Shown here: positions 51,048 through 60,054 of the stretch, one piece after another
Position numbering within the stretch: the stretch's first letter is position 1
Layout of the letters: each line of letters opens with the position of its first letter
Source: CAJCIW01 sp963833965
GTDB lineage: Bacteria > Chlamydiota > Chlamydiia > Chlamydiales > Rhabdochlamydiaceae
Direction: 5' to 3'
Assembly: GCA_963833965.1 (NCBI GenBank)
Contig: CAWHZZ010000002.1
Location: forward strand, 248,001 to 312,000
DNA: 64,000 bases
Translations under genes and position numbers: made by a program
Notes under the pieces: generated by a model
Told to the model about the DNA's origin: nothing
What the model saw: the letters and a program-made list of their open reading frames with translations, nothing else
The model's database searches: none

Positions 51048-54000
51048 TTATAGCTCCTGGATTTTGCTAAAGTCGAGTAAGTCTTGAAAGGGGACGAAGA
51101 CCTTTTGCAAGAGAGCAATGCGATTTTCGCGCAGTTTAGCATCGTCGGCGAGGATCTTGACTGTATCGAAAAGTTTGGCCAGGGGCGCCTGGAGTTTGGC
51201 GATCATTCGAAACGCTTGGAGATATTCGCGATCTTTGATCGCCGCCTTCCAATGCTTGTTCAAATTTTCCAGGGCGCGCATCAGCTCTTTTTCGGCGGGC
51301 TCTGTTGCGAGCGCCGCTTGAAAGGCTGCAGCTGCGGGTCTTTCGAGCTGTCCTTTGGCGCGTTTGTAGACTTCGTACAGCTTTGCGAATTCCGTTCCTG
51401 AGCGGCGGAATGCATGCAGGGCCTCTGTCTTGCAAAATTGATCGTAAGGATCGTTGCAGAGGCCTTGGAGCGAAGCCTCGATCTCATCTTTTTTCAATCC
51501 GTATTCTTCAAAGACCGACTTCGCGCGGGCGGTGATGAACAAGAGGATTTCACCCACCACCTGGGCAGGATTTACGAGTTTGTTAAAGGCGCGGCAGGAC
51601 TCTTCAAGAATCGCCTTCAAATCGACGCTCGCCTTTTGATCGATCAAGATTTTGAGGAGGCCGATCGATTGGCGGCGCAAGCCGTGAGGGTCGCTCGACG
51701 AAGAGGGTTTGAGCCCGACGCTATAGCAGCCGATCAAATTATCGATTTTGTCCGCTAAGCTTAAGATCACGCCGGTTGCTGTTTTGGGCAGAGGGGCTTG
51801 CTCTGCGCGCGGCATCCAATGCTCTTCAATGGCGGTGGCGACTTCTTTTTCCTCTTTCTGCGCGATGGCGTAATACTTTCCGGCAACCCCTTGCAATTCC
51901 GGGAATTCCCCGACGAGCGCAGAAGCGAGGTCCGCTTTGCAGAGAAGAGCTGCGCGCGCGACTTTCTTTTGATCGGCAAGAGAAAGATGCTTGTTGATGA
52001 TTGTAGAAATGAGAGCGAGCCGCTGCACTTTGTCGAACATGGTACCGAGATCTTTTTGATGGGTCATGAGCCGCAATTTTTCATTCAACGATTCCAGGGG
52101 GGCCTTTAAATCTTGCTCATAGAGGAAAACGCCGTCGGAAAGGCGGGCGGAAAGTACTTTTTGGTTGCCTTTGCGGATCAGGTCGCTCGGCCGATTGTCC
52201 GCGGTGATAATGAAGACGTTTTTGAGTTGTCCTTTGCTGTCGGCTACGGGGAAATATTTTTGATGTTCGACCATTTCGCAGATCAAGACTTCTTTGGGCG
52301 CTTTTAAGAACGCCGGCGCGAAGTTTGCCGAGGTTAGCTGCGGCCATTCGACGAGGTGCAGAACTTGCGGGATCACTTTCTGGATTTCGAGGGCGTGCCC
52401 TTTGAGCTTTTTTTCCAAAAATTTGAGCTGTTTCAAAATATTCTCTCGGCGCTCTTCGATATCCGCGAGGACAAAATGCCTTTTGAGATCTTTGGCGTAA
52501 TCTTTTGGGCTCTTGATGGGGAATTTTTTGGGACTCAGCTGAGAATGTCCGAAAGAAAAACGGTCGGAGATGACGTCGCCGATTTGAAAGGGGATAATTT
52601 TTTCTCCGAATAGAGCCGCGATCCAATGGATAGGCCGCGGATAACTGATGTCGAGATCGCCCCAGCGCATTTTTTTCGGAAATTCTAAATTCAAGACCAA
52701 CGCAGGGAGTTTCTCTGCGAGGATGCGATATGTCGATTGGCCAGTCTCTGAAATCGAGGCGAACAAGTAATCGGCGTCTTTGATTTTCTCAATCTTGAGA
52801 TTTTTGACTTTGCCCCTTTGAATCGCCTCTAAAGATGCCTCGGAAACTCCAACGGATTTTAAAAAACCCTGCCCTTGCGGGGTCGGCTTGCCCGAAGCGT
52901 CGAAAGCGGAAGCGACTCCAGGTCCTCTTCGCAAAACTTCTTTTGCCTCAGTTCCTTCCACCAACCCTTTGATGAGGATGGCGATGCGCTGGGGCGTTCC
53001 GAACACTTGCAGGCGGTCGAATTTCAGACTGTGCTCGTCGAGTAGCGCCCGTGTGGCCTTTTCGAGATTGTTGCAGCCAATTGGAACAAAGGTCGCAGGT
53101 AGCTGCTCGGAGCCGATCTCGAGCAAAAAGTCCTGTTTTTTTTGTGGATTGAATTTGGGCGTTTTTATGGCTGCGATTTTTTTGAGCGGTTTTTGCTTTT
53201 CCTTCTGGAGCAATGGAAATCCCAATTTCTCTCTAGAAGAAATGTACTCGACGGCAATCAAACGGGCCAGATCGCGGATCCGCGCGATATAACCTGTGCG
53301 CTCAGTCACCGAGATTGCCCCGCGGGCATCGAGCATATTGAACGCGTGCGAAGCTTTAATCACGAAATCGTAAGCGGGCAGAGGAAGGTGGCGGCCAATG
53401 AGAGTCTTCGCTTCTTTTTCATAATCTTCGAAATGGCGCTGCCACATGGGAATGGTCGCCTCTTCGAAATTATAGGTGCTCCATTCGATCTCGCTGCGCT
53501 GGGCGATATCGCCAAACGTGAGTTCCTCGTTCCACTGCAGATCGTAAATGCTGTCTTTGTTCTGGATGAACATCGCCAAGCGCTCCAGTCCGTAGGTGAT
53601 TTCCACACTGACGGGTTTGAGCGGCGTGCTTCCGATTGCTTGGAAATAGGTCCATTGCGTGATCTCCATCCCATCGCACCATACTTCCCAGCCTAAACCC
53701 CACGCCCCTAAAGTCGGCGATTCCCAATCGTCATGAACAAATCGGATGTCGTGTTTTTTCAGATCGAGGCCGAGGGCTTTCAAAGACTCGAGATAAAGTT
53801 GCTGCACATCGGCCGGCGAGGGCTTTAGGATGACCTGATACTGATGAAATAATTGCATCCTGTTGGGATTTTCGCCGTAGCGGCCATCAGACGGCCTTCT
53901 CGAAGGCTCGACATAGGCAGTGCGATAAGGCTCGGGTCCCAAACAGCGCAAAAAAGTCGCGGGATTGAATGTGCCGGCCCCTACTTCTAAATCGTGGCCT

Positions 54001-54071
54001 TGATGGATGATGCACCGTTTTTTTTCCCAAAATTCGGTTAGGCGGTGAATGATCTGCTGAAAAGTTAACAT
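51048..54071 (-). CDS. glyQS: Glycyl-tRNA synthetase, fused alpha and beta chains
   Basis: A 1007-residue fusion. Residues 1-300 are the alpha chain (MLTFQQIIHRLTEFWEKKR, PEPYRTAYVEPSRRPSDGRYG, YGLERLAMF). From about residue 315 (DFLLEIGSEQLPATFVP) the beta chain follows, ending in the DALR-like anticodon region. Most bacteria encode the chains separately; the single fused gene is a chlamydial trait. It charges tRNA-Gly. Confidence 0.96.
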   Translation of the reverse strand: MLTFQQIIHRLTEFWEKKRCIIHQGHDLEVGAGTFNPATFLRCLGPEPYRTAYVEPSRRPSDGRYGENPNRMQLFHQYQVILKPSPADVQQLYLESLKALGLDLKKHDIRFVHDDWESPTLGAWGLGWEVWCDGMEITQWTYFQAIGSTPLKPVSVEITYGLERLAMFIQNKDSIYDLQWNEELTFGDIAQRSEIEWSTYNFEEATIPMWQRHFEDYEKEAKTLIGRHLPLPAYDFVIKASHAFNMLDARGAISVTERTGYIARIRDLARLIAVEYISSREKLGFPLLQKEKQKPLKKIAAIKTPKFNPQKKQDFLLEIGSEQLPATFVPIGCNNLEKATRALLDEHSLKFDRLQVFGTPQRIAILIKGLVEGTEAKEVLRRGPGVASAFDASGKPTPQGQGFLKSVGVSEASLEAIQRGKVKNLKIEKIKDADYLFASISETGQSTYRILAEKLPALVLNLEFPKKMRWGDLDISYPRPIHWIAALFGEKIIPFQIGDVISDRFSFGHSQLSPKKFPIKSPKDYAKDLKRHFVLADIEERRENILKQLKFLEKKLKGHALEIQKVIPQVLHLVEWPQLTSANFAPAFLKAPKEVLICEMVEHQKYFPVADSKGQLKNVFIITADNRPSDLIRKGNQKVLSARLSDGVFLYEQDLKAPLESLNEKLRLMTHQKDLGTMFDKVQRLALISTIINKHLSLADQKKVARAALLCKADLASALVGEFPELQGVAGKYYAIAQKEEKEVATAIEEHWMPRAEQAPLPKTATGVILSLADKIDNLIGCYSVGLKPSSSSDPHGLRRQSIGLLKILIDQKASVDLKAILEESCRAFNKLVNPAQVVGEILLFITARAKSVFEEYGLKKDEIEASLQGLCNDPYDQFCKTEALHAFRRSGTEFAKLYEVYKRAKGQLERPAAAAFQAALATEPAEKELMRALENLNKHWKAAIKDREYLQAFRMIAKLQAPLAKLFDTVKILADDAKLRENRIALLQKVFVPFQDLLDFSKIQEL

Positions 54072-54157
54072 AGTTTCTCGAAAAAAGTTTTTCCTCTCAT
54101 TTTACTGCTAAGACCTAAAATTTGCACGAAATAGATGAGGAATACTACAATTCATTT

Positions 54158-54937
54158 ATGACTATTTTCTCAGTGATCGTTCCCATTACCGACCAAAACG
54201 TTCATTTGCTTCCTTTCACAATGGACAGTATCGCTGGCCAAATGTTTCATGGGTTTGAAGTGATCATTATCGATGGGCAGACAAAAGAGCATTCGCTATC
54301 GATCTTCGATGCCTACCGCTCTTGCATTTCCCGCATTTATACCGCCCTCGATCGCAATTTAAGTGCGATGCTGAACAAAGGCGTGGAGCTCTCTAAAGGA
54401 AAATTCACGCATTTTTTGCAGCCTGGGGAATTTTACATTTCAAGAAATTCCTTTCAATTCATCAAGGAGTTTATCGAAAAATCGGACGATCCCGACCTCG
54501 TTTATACCGGCTGCGTCATTCGCCATAGCATGTCGCCACCACATCAGCTCTTTAGCCAAATTGAAGAGGAAAACCTCAAAGGGGCCAAAATCCCGTACAG
54601 CCTTCAAGCCTATTGGTTTAAAAAACAAGCGATCGAGACAGTCGGTAAATTCAATACGGCTGACCGCATTCAGGGAGGGTTTGATCTTGTTTGCCGTTTT
54701 TACCTCAACACAGCCCTTCGCAAAGTTTTTTTACGCCGGATTTTGACCGATTACGAATACCGATTGCGAAACCCCAAGTGGATCGTTAGACAGTTTTACG
54801 AAACTTTAGTGATCATCTTCAGGCATTTCGGCTTGAGCAAGGCGGTGATCTTTTGGATGGCCCAAAACCACTTGCGCCTTCTCCACTGGTGGTCGAAGAG
54901 TGTCAAAGGCGCATTTTGGAAACGGCACGAGGTTTGA
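54158..54937 (+). CDS. GT2-family glycosyltransferase
   Basis: A 259-residue protein opening MTIFSVIVPITDQN with FEVIIIDGQTKEHS and ALDRNLSAMLNKGVEL, the nucleotide-binding front of GT2 (WcaA-like). The region where DxD would be is FLQPGEFYI, so the metal motif is degenerate or absent, which is odd. No signal peptide. The start at 54158 was preferred to the TTG at 54122. It is divergent from glyQS. Sugar specificity is unknown. Confidence 0.75.
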   Translation: MTIFSVIVPITDQNVHLLPFTMDSIAGQMFHGFEVIIIDGQTKEHSLSIFDAYRSCISRIYTALDRNLSAMLNKGVELSKGKFTHFLQPGEFYISRNSFQFIKEFIEKSDDPDLVYTGCVIRHSMSPPHQLFSQIEEENLKGAKIPYSLQAYWFKKQAIETVGKFNTADRIQGGFDLVCRFYLNTALRKVFLRRILTDYEYRLRNPKWIVRQFYETLVIIFRHFGLSKAVIFWMAQNHLRLLHWWSKSVKGAFWKRHEV

Positions 54938-55002
54938 GAACTAAATTTTTATCGCCCTAAACATAAAATTGATGAGGAAATTATTCAGGGCGGTAAATTG
55001 AT

Positions 55003-55683
55003 TTACATGGGACCGCGTTCTCTCCCATGCCAAAAAATGGAAGGGTTTTGTGCAATTTTTAAATGTTCGGCAGCAGTTCTCGCTAAGACGCCTCGGATCT
55101 CTGTTGCAACAATGTGTTCGCCGAATCCAATCCCATGATTGTTATCATTGCGTCCATTGGCAATGTAAATTTGCTCTCGGAAATCTCTTTGCAATTGATC
55201 AGGGAGTGCGTTGTAAAATTGGCGGGCAGCATCATCAGTGGAATTTTGAGCGATAATGGCTCGCTCAAAGGCTTTCGCTTTGTAAAAGGGACCTTGAATT
55301 TGACGAAAAACATTGAGGGCTTCAGCAAGTCTTTCACTTCTGACGGCATCGACGGGAGAAGGATGGTCGTTCGATTGCGGACGATCAAAAATCAATATTT
55401 CTTTGATAGCATTATATCGCAATTCATCCTCGCTTCGATTTCGAACCGCAGGCGGAGCCGCTTCAAACAATCGACCAATGAAAGGCAGGGTTGCAAGGAA
55501 ACTTCGTGCAACTTCTACTTTCCCAGAAATCAAATTCCACACCGCAGTGAGAATTCCTGTTGTTTGATAGGAAGACATTGAACTTTGAGAATTTGAGAGG
55601 TCTGTTGTTGATGCAGGCTGGGTAGTGACAGGGTTAGTTACAATATTATTTGCTGTTGTTGTATTAACAGGGGACACTGGCAT
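55003..55683 (-). CDS. Hypothetical protein with Thr/Asn/Ser-rich N-terminus
   Basis: A 226-residue protein I do not recognise. The first 45 residues are rich in T, N, S, P and Q, the kind of disordered N-terminus seen in type III effectors. A moderately hydrophobic stretch follows (GILTAVWNLISG, SFLATLPFIGRLF), then a helical, charged region (residues 85-226). No Sec signal. A secreted or inclusion-membrane role is possible but is only inference. Confidence 0.6.
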   Translation of the reverse strand: MPVSPVNTTTANNIVTNPVTTQPASTTDLSNSQSSMSSYQTTGILTAVWNLISGKVEVARSFLATLPFIGRLFEAAPPAVRNRSEDELRYNAIKEILIFDRPQSNDHPSPVDAVRSERLAEALNVFRQIQGPFYKAKAFERAIIAQNSTDDAARQFYNALPDQLQRDFREQIYIANGRNDNNHGIGFGEHIVATEIRGVLARTAAEHLKIAQNPSIFWHGRERGPM

Positions 55684-55826
55684 ATATTTTTTCCTTTAAA
55701 ATCGTTGTTGAATCAAAAATTATATCACGCAAGCAAGTATTCGTAAATCGTAAAACTTTTGTTTAAAAGTTGCCACATAAAGCCTTCTGCTATAAAATTG
55801 TTACCAAAAAGTAGAGGAAGTTCTTT

Positions 55827-56096
55827 ATGGCGAATTATTTAAAAATCGGACCTAAAACATTGATACCGATGATCTTTTTCGCTGCCGACCCGAGCAAAAC
55901 AAATGCTCTTCTCTCGTTGCTTTCGGCCAGATTGAACATGGACAAAAAGGTGTACCGTCGCATTTCGGACAACATTTACAAAACGCTGCAAGAGCATAAA
56001 GAAGCCACCCGTGAACTCGAAAAGATTAAAATCAGCAAGGGAATGGCTTTTTTTGCACTGAATTGCAGAAATGGTCGATATGCCATCAATCCATAG
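55827..56096 (+). CDS. Small hypothetical protein
   Basis: An 89-residue protein, function unknown: IFFAADPSKTNALLSLLSARLNM, then YKTLQEHKEATRELEKIKISKG, a helix. It overlaps the start of rlmN by 26 bases in another frame, so the two may be translated together. AGAGGAAG lies 9 bases before the ATG. Confidence 0.6.
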   Translation: MANYLKIGPKTLIPMIFFAADPSKTNALLSLLSARLNMDKKVYRRISDNIYKTLQEHKEATRELEKIKISKGMAFFALNCRNGRYAINP

Positions 56097-57129
56097 TCTG
56101 AGCTTGGACGAGCTCTCACAGCTCCTGAGTGAAATGGGAGAAAAGCCGTTTCGCGCCAAGCAAATTTTTCAGTGGGTCTATGAGAAAAAAGTCGCGGATT
56201 GGGATCAAATGACCGATCTCAACAAGACTTTGCGCCCGAAACTAAGCGAAAAAATCTCTCTGTCCTGCCTAAAGCAAAGCAAAACCCAAGAGTCAAAAGA
56301 CGAAGAGACGATTAAATTTTTGTGGGAATTGTCTGATGGTCAATTCGTTGAATCTGTTCTGATCTGTTCTAAAGAGCGGAGGACGGTCTGCGTCTCTTCT
56401 CAAGTCGGCTGTCCGGCGCGCTGCGCTTTTTGCGCTTCCGGCAAACAAGGTCTAATGCGCAATCTCGACGCGGGAGAAATTTTTGAACAGGTCTACCAGA
56501 TCGACCGGTTTTTGCATGAGAAAGAGGAGAGAGTTTCTCACGTCGTGTTCATGGGAATGGGCGAGCCGTTCGAAAATTACGACAACGTCCTCAAAGCGAT
56601 CCACTTACTGAACGATCCTGACAGGCTCAATATCTCTCAGCGCCGCATGACGGTCTCCACGGTCGGTGTCCTCGAGGGGATCCGCCGCTTTGCAAAAGAA
56701 AATTTAAACGTCAACCTCGTCCTTTCGCTGCATGCGCCCAATCAGCATATCCGAAAAAAAATCATTCCCTTCGCGCGCAAATATGCATTGGAGGATCTCA
56801 TCGCTGCCATGGTCGCTTATGCGAGGGAGAGCAAAAGGGACATCACTTACGAATACACATTGATGGAGGGGATCAACGACCTTCCCGAACATGCGCATGA
56901 ATTGGCGGTATTGTTGAAAGGCCAGCCATGCGCCGTGAATCTGATTCCCTATAACCCAGTTCCTGGCTTAAAGCTCAAGCGCCCAGAAAAAGAGTCGATC
57001 GAAAACTTCCGCCGCATTCTCACTTCCTACGACATCGTCACGACATGGAGATATACAAAAGGCAAAGACATCGCCGCCGCTTGCGGCCAGCTAGCGCTCC
57101 AAAATAAATTGGCGTTGGCCACTTCCTAA
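56071..57129 (+). CDS. rlmN: 23S rRNA/tRNA adenine C2-methyltransferase RlmN
   Basis: A 352-residue radical-SAM enzyme that methylates C2 of adenosine 2503 in 23S rRNA and A37 of some tRNAs. The 4Fe-4S cysteines are at 114, 118 and 121 (CPARCAFCASGKQG). Other family marks: VFMGMGEPFENYDNV, VNLVLSLHAPNQ, EYTLMEGIND and the C-terminal AACGQL cysteine that forms the methyl carrier. An internal ATG at 56080 is an alternative start. Confidence 0.95.
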   Translation: MVDMPSIHSLSLDELSQLLSEMGEKPFRAKQIFQWVYEKKVADWDQMTDLNKTLRPKLSEKISLSCLKQSKTQESKDEETIKFLWELSDGQFVESVLICSKERRTVCVSSQVGCPARCAFCASGKQGLMRNLDAGEIFEQVYQIDRFLHEKEERVSHVVFMGMGEPFENYDNVLKAIHLLNDPDRLNISQRRMTVSTVGVLEGIRRFAKENLNVNLVLSLHAPNQHIRKKIIPFARKYALEDLIAAMVAYARESKRDITYEYTLMEGINDLPEHAHELAVLLKGQPCAVNLIPYNPVPGLKLKRPEKESIENFRRILTSYDIVTTWRYTKGKDIAAACGQLALQNKLALATS

Positions 57130-57163
57130 AAAACAAGGAATTCAATATACCTAGAAAACATAC

Positions 57164-57763
57164 TTGGATAATTTTGTGAGCATTGCGCTAATCCTTACAC
57201 TTTCTAGAATTTTGCTCGGCCCTGTCTTTTTGGTCGTGTATCTCTATTCGCAAGATTTCGGGATCAGCGTCGCTTTGCTCCCATATATTCTTCTCGCTTT
57301 AGCCGGCATTTCCGAGCTCTCCGACGCCTTCGACGGTGCGCTCGCCCGCAAACAGAATAAAGTCACCGACCTTGGGAAACTCCTCGATCCTATGGCCGAC
57401 AGCATCTTTCGGCTATCCGTCCTACTCGCATTCACCCAAGGCGCGATCCAGCTTCCGCTGCTCTTAGTTTGCATTTTCTTTTACCGCGACACGATCATCA
57501 GCACCCTGCGCACTCTCTGCGCGCTCAGGGGAATCGCGTTGGCTGCCCGTCTCTCCGGAAAGATCAAGGCCGTCATTCAAGCAACGGTCGTCTTTTTCAT
57601 TTTAATTTTGATGGTCCCCTATTCATTGGGATGCTTAGATCCTCAGCTCTTCCGAGCGATGAGTTTCTACAGCGTCCTTATTGCCGCCCTCTACACCCTC
57701 TACTCCGGCGCCGAGTACATCTTCGCCAACCGCAAATACATCAAAAAAGCCATCAGCTTCTAG
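57164..57763 (+). CDS. pgsA: CDP-alcohol phosphatidyltransferase (PgsA-like)
   Basis: A 199-residue integral membrane enzyme of phosphatidylglycerol synthesis. The CDP-alcohol motif D-G-x2-A-R-x8-G-x3-D-x3-D is seen in DAFDGALARKQN and LGKLLDPMAD. Five to six hydrophobic segments. The start is TTG at 57164 or GTG at 57176; no ATG or convincing ribosome site is present, so it is uncertain. The TAG stop is the left edge of repeat R4. Confidence 0.87.
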   Translation: MDNFVSIALILTLSRILLGPVFLVVYLYSQDFGISVALLPYILLALAGISELSDAFDGALARKQNKVTDLGKLLDPMADSIFRLSVLLAFTQGAIQLPLLLVCIFFYRDTIISTLRTLCALRGIALAARLSGKIKAVIQATVVFFILILMVPYSLGCLDPQLFRAMSFYSVLIAALYTLYSGAEYIFANRKYIKKAISF

Positions 57764-57936
57764 TGGTCCGTGACAAAAATTCTTGAGACAATTTCGAGCG
57801 TGAAAGCTCGCTCAAATCGACGACCGCAGGCTTCGCAAGTTGATCCGTATTAATACAATACGAATCAACTTGCGATCGTCGATTTCAGCGGCTTTGACGC
57901 CGAAATTGCTCCAAGAATTTTTGTCACGGACCACTA
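57761..57936 (+). repeat. Palindromic repeat R4, long copy (176 bp)
   Basis: Ends TAGTGGTCCGTGACAAAAAT and ATTTTTGTCACGGACCACTA are exact inverses, with further inward pairing (GAGACAATTTCGAGCG, GACGCCGAAATTGCTCC) and a central insert with its own palindrome (CGCAAGTTGATCCGTATTAA and inverse). The left end begins in the pgsA stop codon, and TA flanks both ends. Confidence 0.88.
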
Positions 57937-57970
57937 GATTCTATGGGCGTTGTTTTGCGTGAAAAGTAAT

Positions 57971-58045
57971 TTTTACCACAGAGATGGGAAACCACTGAGA
58001 GGAATTTGAGAATTTTCCTCTGTGGTTTCCCATCTCTGTGGTAAA
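57971..58045 (+). repeat. 75-bp hairpin-forming sequence
   Basis: TTTTACCACAGAGATGGGAA pairs with TTCCCATCTCTGTGGTAAAA exactly, with a further looser pairing inside. It lies between convergent pgsA and glgA, just after R4, and could act as a bidirectional terminator; the arms end in A- and T-runs. Confidence 0.7.
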
Positions 58046-58069
58046 ATTCAAACAACAACAAAACCGATT

Positions 58070-59617
58070 TTAAGCGGATTTGGCTTTTTTGAGTTTTTCT
58101 CGGCTTCGTTCTTCGATGGGCTTTGCTTTGACTAGGCTTTGATAGATAGATAAATATTCTGGAATGGAGTACTTCCAGCTGAAATCTTGTTTGATGCCTT
58201 GGAGGACGAGCGATTGCCACTTTTGAGGCTCATGTTTGAAGCAATCCAAGGCGCGGCTCAGCGCCCAATCGACCCCTTTGTCGTCGGGGAAGTCGAAGGT
58301 AAAGCCATTTCTCTTCTCGAGGGGAAGAGGGGAAGTGTCGATGTCGAAAACAGTGTCGGCAAGGCCCCCTGTCAATCGAGCGAGGGGGACGGTGCCATAG
58401 CGCAGTGAGATCAGCTGCGTGAGGCCGCAAGGCTCAAAGAGGGAGGGAATGATGAACATATCGGCAGCGGCATAAATTTGGTGGGCCAATGGTTCATCTT
58501 TATCTAATAGCACGGCAACATTTTCGTTATTTTTGAGCTCTTGCTGAAGCGTCTCAAACTCTTTTAAAACGGAAGGGACGTTCGATGCCCCGAGAAGAAT
58601 GAACTGGCCCCCTTTTTCGAGAGTGCGCTTCAAGGCGTATTTGATCAGCTCGGGACTTTTTTGCGCGACTAGGCGAGTGACGGAGGCCACAATGGGCGCG
58701 TCTGTCTCTTTAAGCTTAAAGTGGTCGCGCAAGAACTGCTTATTCTCTTTTTTGGATTCCAAAACGGTTTGAATTTTATCCTTTTCGATTCCATGGGTTG
58801 CATATCTTTGAACGAGGTGTGGATCTTTTTCCGGATTCCAGAAATCTTCGTCGATCCCGTTTAAAATCCCTTTGAGCTTGTGGCGATGTTTGCTCAGCAC
58901 AGTTTGAAGCCCAAACCCTCCTTCGGGGGTTTGTATTTCTTTTTCATAATTGGGAGATACGGTGGTGATTTTGTCAGCGTAGACGATGCCTCCTTTAAGG
59001 AGGTTGAGAAGATTGAGCGAATGGGGATCTTGTAGTCGATCGGGGCTCAAGTAGCTATCACCGCGCAAGCCGATGCGGGAGAGATTGAAAGGATGGCAAT
59101 GGCCCTGATGTTCCATATTGTGGATCGTCAAGACTGTTCCGCCGGCGCGATACCCGAGGGGCTGGTAGATGTCTTTATAAATCAACGGAACAAGCGCTGT
59201 CGGCCAATCATGGACATGGATCGCATCGGGCTGTTTGCCCGATTTAAAGAGAAACTCCATCGCTGCGCGGGAAAAATAGACAAAACGGTCGATGTCATCC
59301 GAACTTCCGTAGATGCGGCCGCGACTGAAATAGTATTGAGGGTGATGGGCTTCGATGAGCAGCAGTTTGAGTCCATCGACTTCTCCTGACCAGACCGTAT
59401 TGTTGTATTGGTTCATGCCCTCGAACGACCAAACTTCCCGATATTCGACTTTTAAATTTTTAATTTCCTCATAATTCAGGCAATCGTATTTGGGTAAAAT
59501 GATTTCGACTTTATGCCCTTGCCTAGAAAGTTCTTTGGAAAGGCCATAAATCACGTCCGCAAGCCCGCCGACGCGGGCGATCGGAGCAATTTCGGTCACA
59601 ATGTGCACGATGTACAT
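58070..59617 (-). CDS. glgA: Glycogen synthase
   Basis: A 515-residue GT5 enzyme that extends glycogen from ADP- or UDP-glucose. Signatures: HIVTEIAPIARVGGLADVIYGL, VHDWPTALVPLIY, TTVSPNYEKEI, GILNGIDEDFWNP, and FEPCGLTQLISLRYGTVPLARLTGGLADTV. The usual K-x-G-G-L lysine of the N-terminal loop is an arginine here (RVGGL). Chlamydial GlgA can be secreted into the inclusion; no signal is visible. It faces pgsA convergently. Confidence 0.94.
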   Translation of the reverse strand: MYIVHIVTEIAPIARVGGLADVIYGLSKELSRQGHKVEIILPKYDCLNYEEIKNLKVEYREVWSFEGMNQYNNTVWSGEVDGLKLLLIEAHHPQYYFSRGRIYGSSDDIDRFVYFSRAAMEFLFKSGKQPDAIHVHDWPTALVPLIYKDIYQPLGYRAGGTVLTIHNMEHQGHCHPFNLSRIGLRGDSYLSPDRLQDPHSLNLLNLLKGGIVYADKITTVSPNYEKEIQTPEGGFGLQTVLSKHRHKLKGILNGIDEDFWNPEKDPHLVQRYATHGIEKDKIQTVLESKKENKQFLRDHFKLKETDAPIVASVTRLVAQKSPELIKYALKRTLEKGGQFILLGASNVPSVLKEFETLQQELKNNENVAVLLDKDEPLAHQIYAAADMFIIPSLFEPCGLTQLISLRYGTVPLARLTGGLADTVFDIDTSPLPLEKRNGFTFDFPDDKGVDWALSRALDCFKHEPQKWQSLVLQGIKQDFSWKYSIPEYLSIYQSLVKAKPIEERSREKLKKAKSA

Positions 59618-59773
59618 GGGGGACGCCTTATATATACAATTATTTTTTTAATGTTAAGTTGATATTTGTCGCTACTGTTTTAAAATAATTTTTTCATCCA
59701 ACGCCAAGTTGCAATTTATTGGTCGACCGATTAGCATTGCTGTTTTTGAATACGACCACTCAAATTTTGTTGG

Positions 59774-59845
<72 letters not shown>

Positions 59846-59851
59846 TTTAGT

Positions 59852-60041
59852 GTTTACTACCTGATCGTTACCCACAAGTTCCGTTTCTAGAGGGAGGCGA
59901 GGCAAAGCCAGATGGAAGCGAAGTGGTCCGAATGGCGAAACCCATAGCTGAAAGCAGCTATGGGTGAGACAGAGGATCCATATGGCAAAGCCGCAGCCCC
60001 GTATAGAAACGGAAGATGTGGGTAATGATCAGGTTTACTAC
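59852..60041 (+). mobile_element. MITE-like 172-bp element with 9-bp target duplication
   Basis: The direct repeat GTTTACTAC lies at 59852-59860 and 60033-60041. Between them a 172-base element has inverted ends CTGATCGTTACCCACAAGTT and AGATGTGGGTAATGATCAG, continuing with CCGTTTCTA/TAGAAACGG, and a central hairpin (CCCATAGCTG...CAGCTATGGG). It carries no gene. A longer prs frame starts inside its right arm. Confidence 0.85.
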
Positions 60042-60054
60042 CCAGCGAGTTCGA

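Noticed and set aside
59861..60032. Second tRNA or structured RNA gene after tRNA-Gln
   Set aside because: The structure is explained by an inverted-repeat element with a 9-bp target duplication; no tRNA arms are present.
60016..60054. Longer N-terminus of Prs
   Set aside because: The extra codons lie in the right arm of the inserted element and its duplicated target, and the family starts near LFAG.
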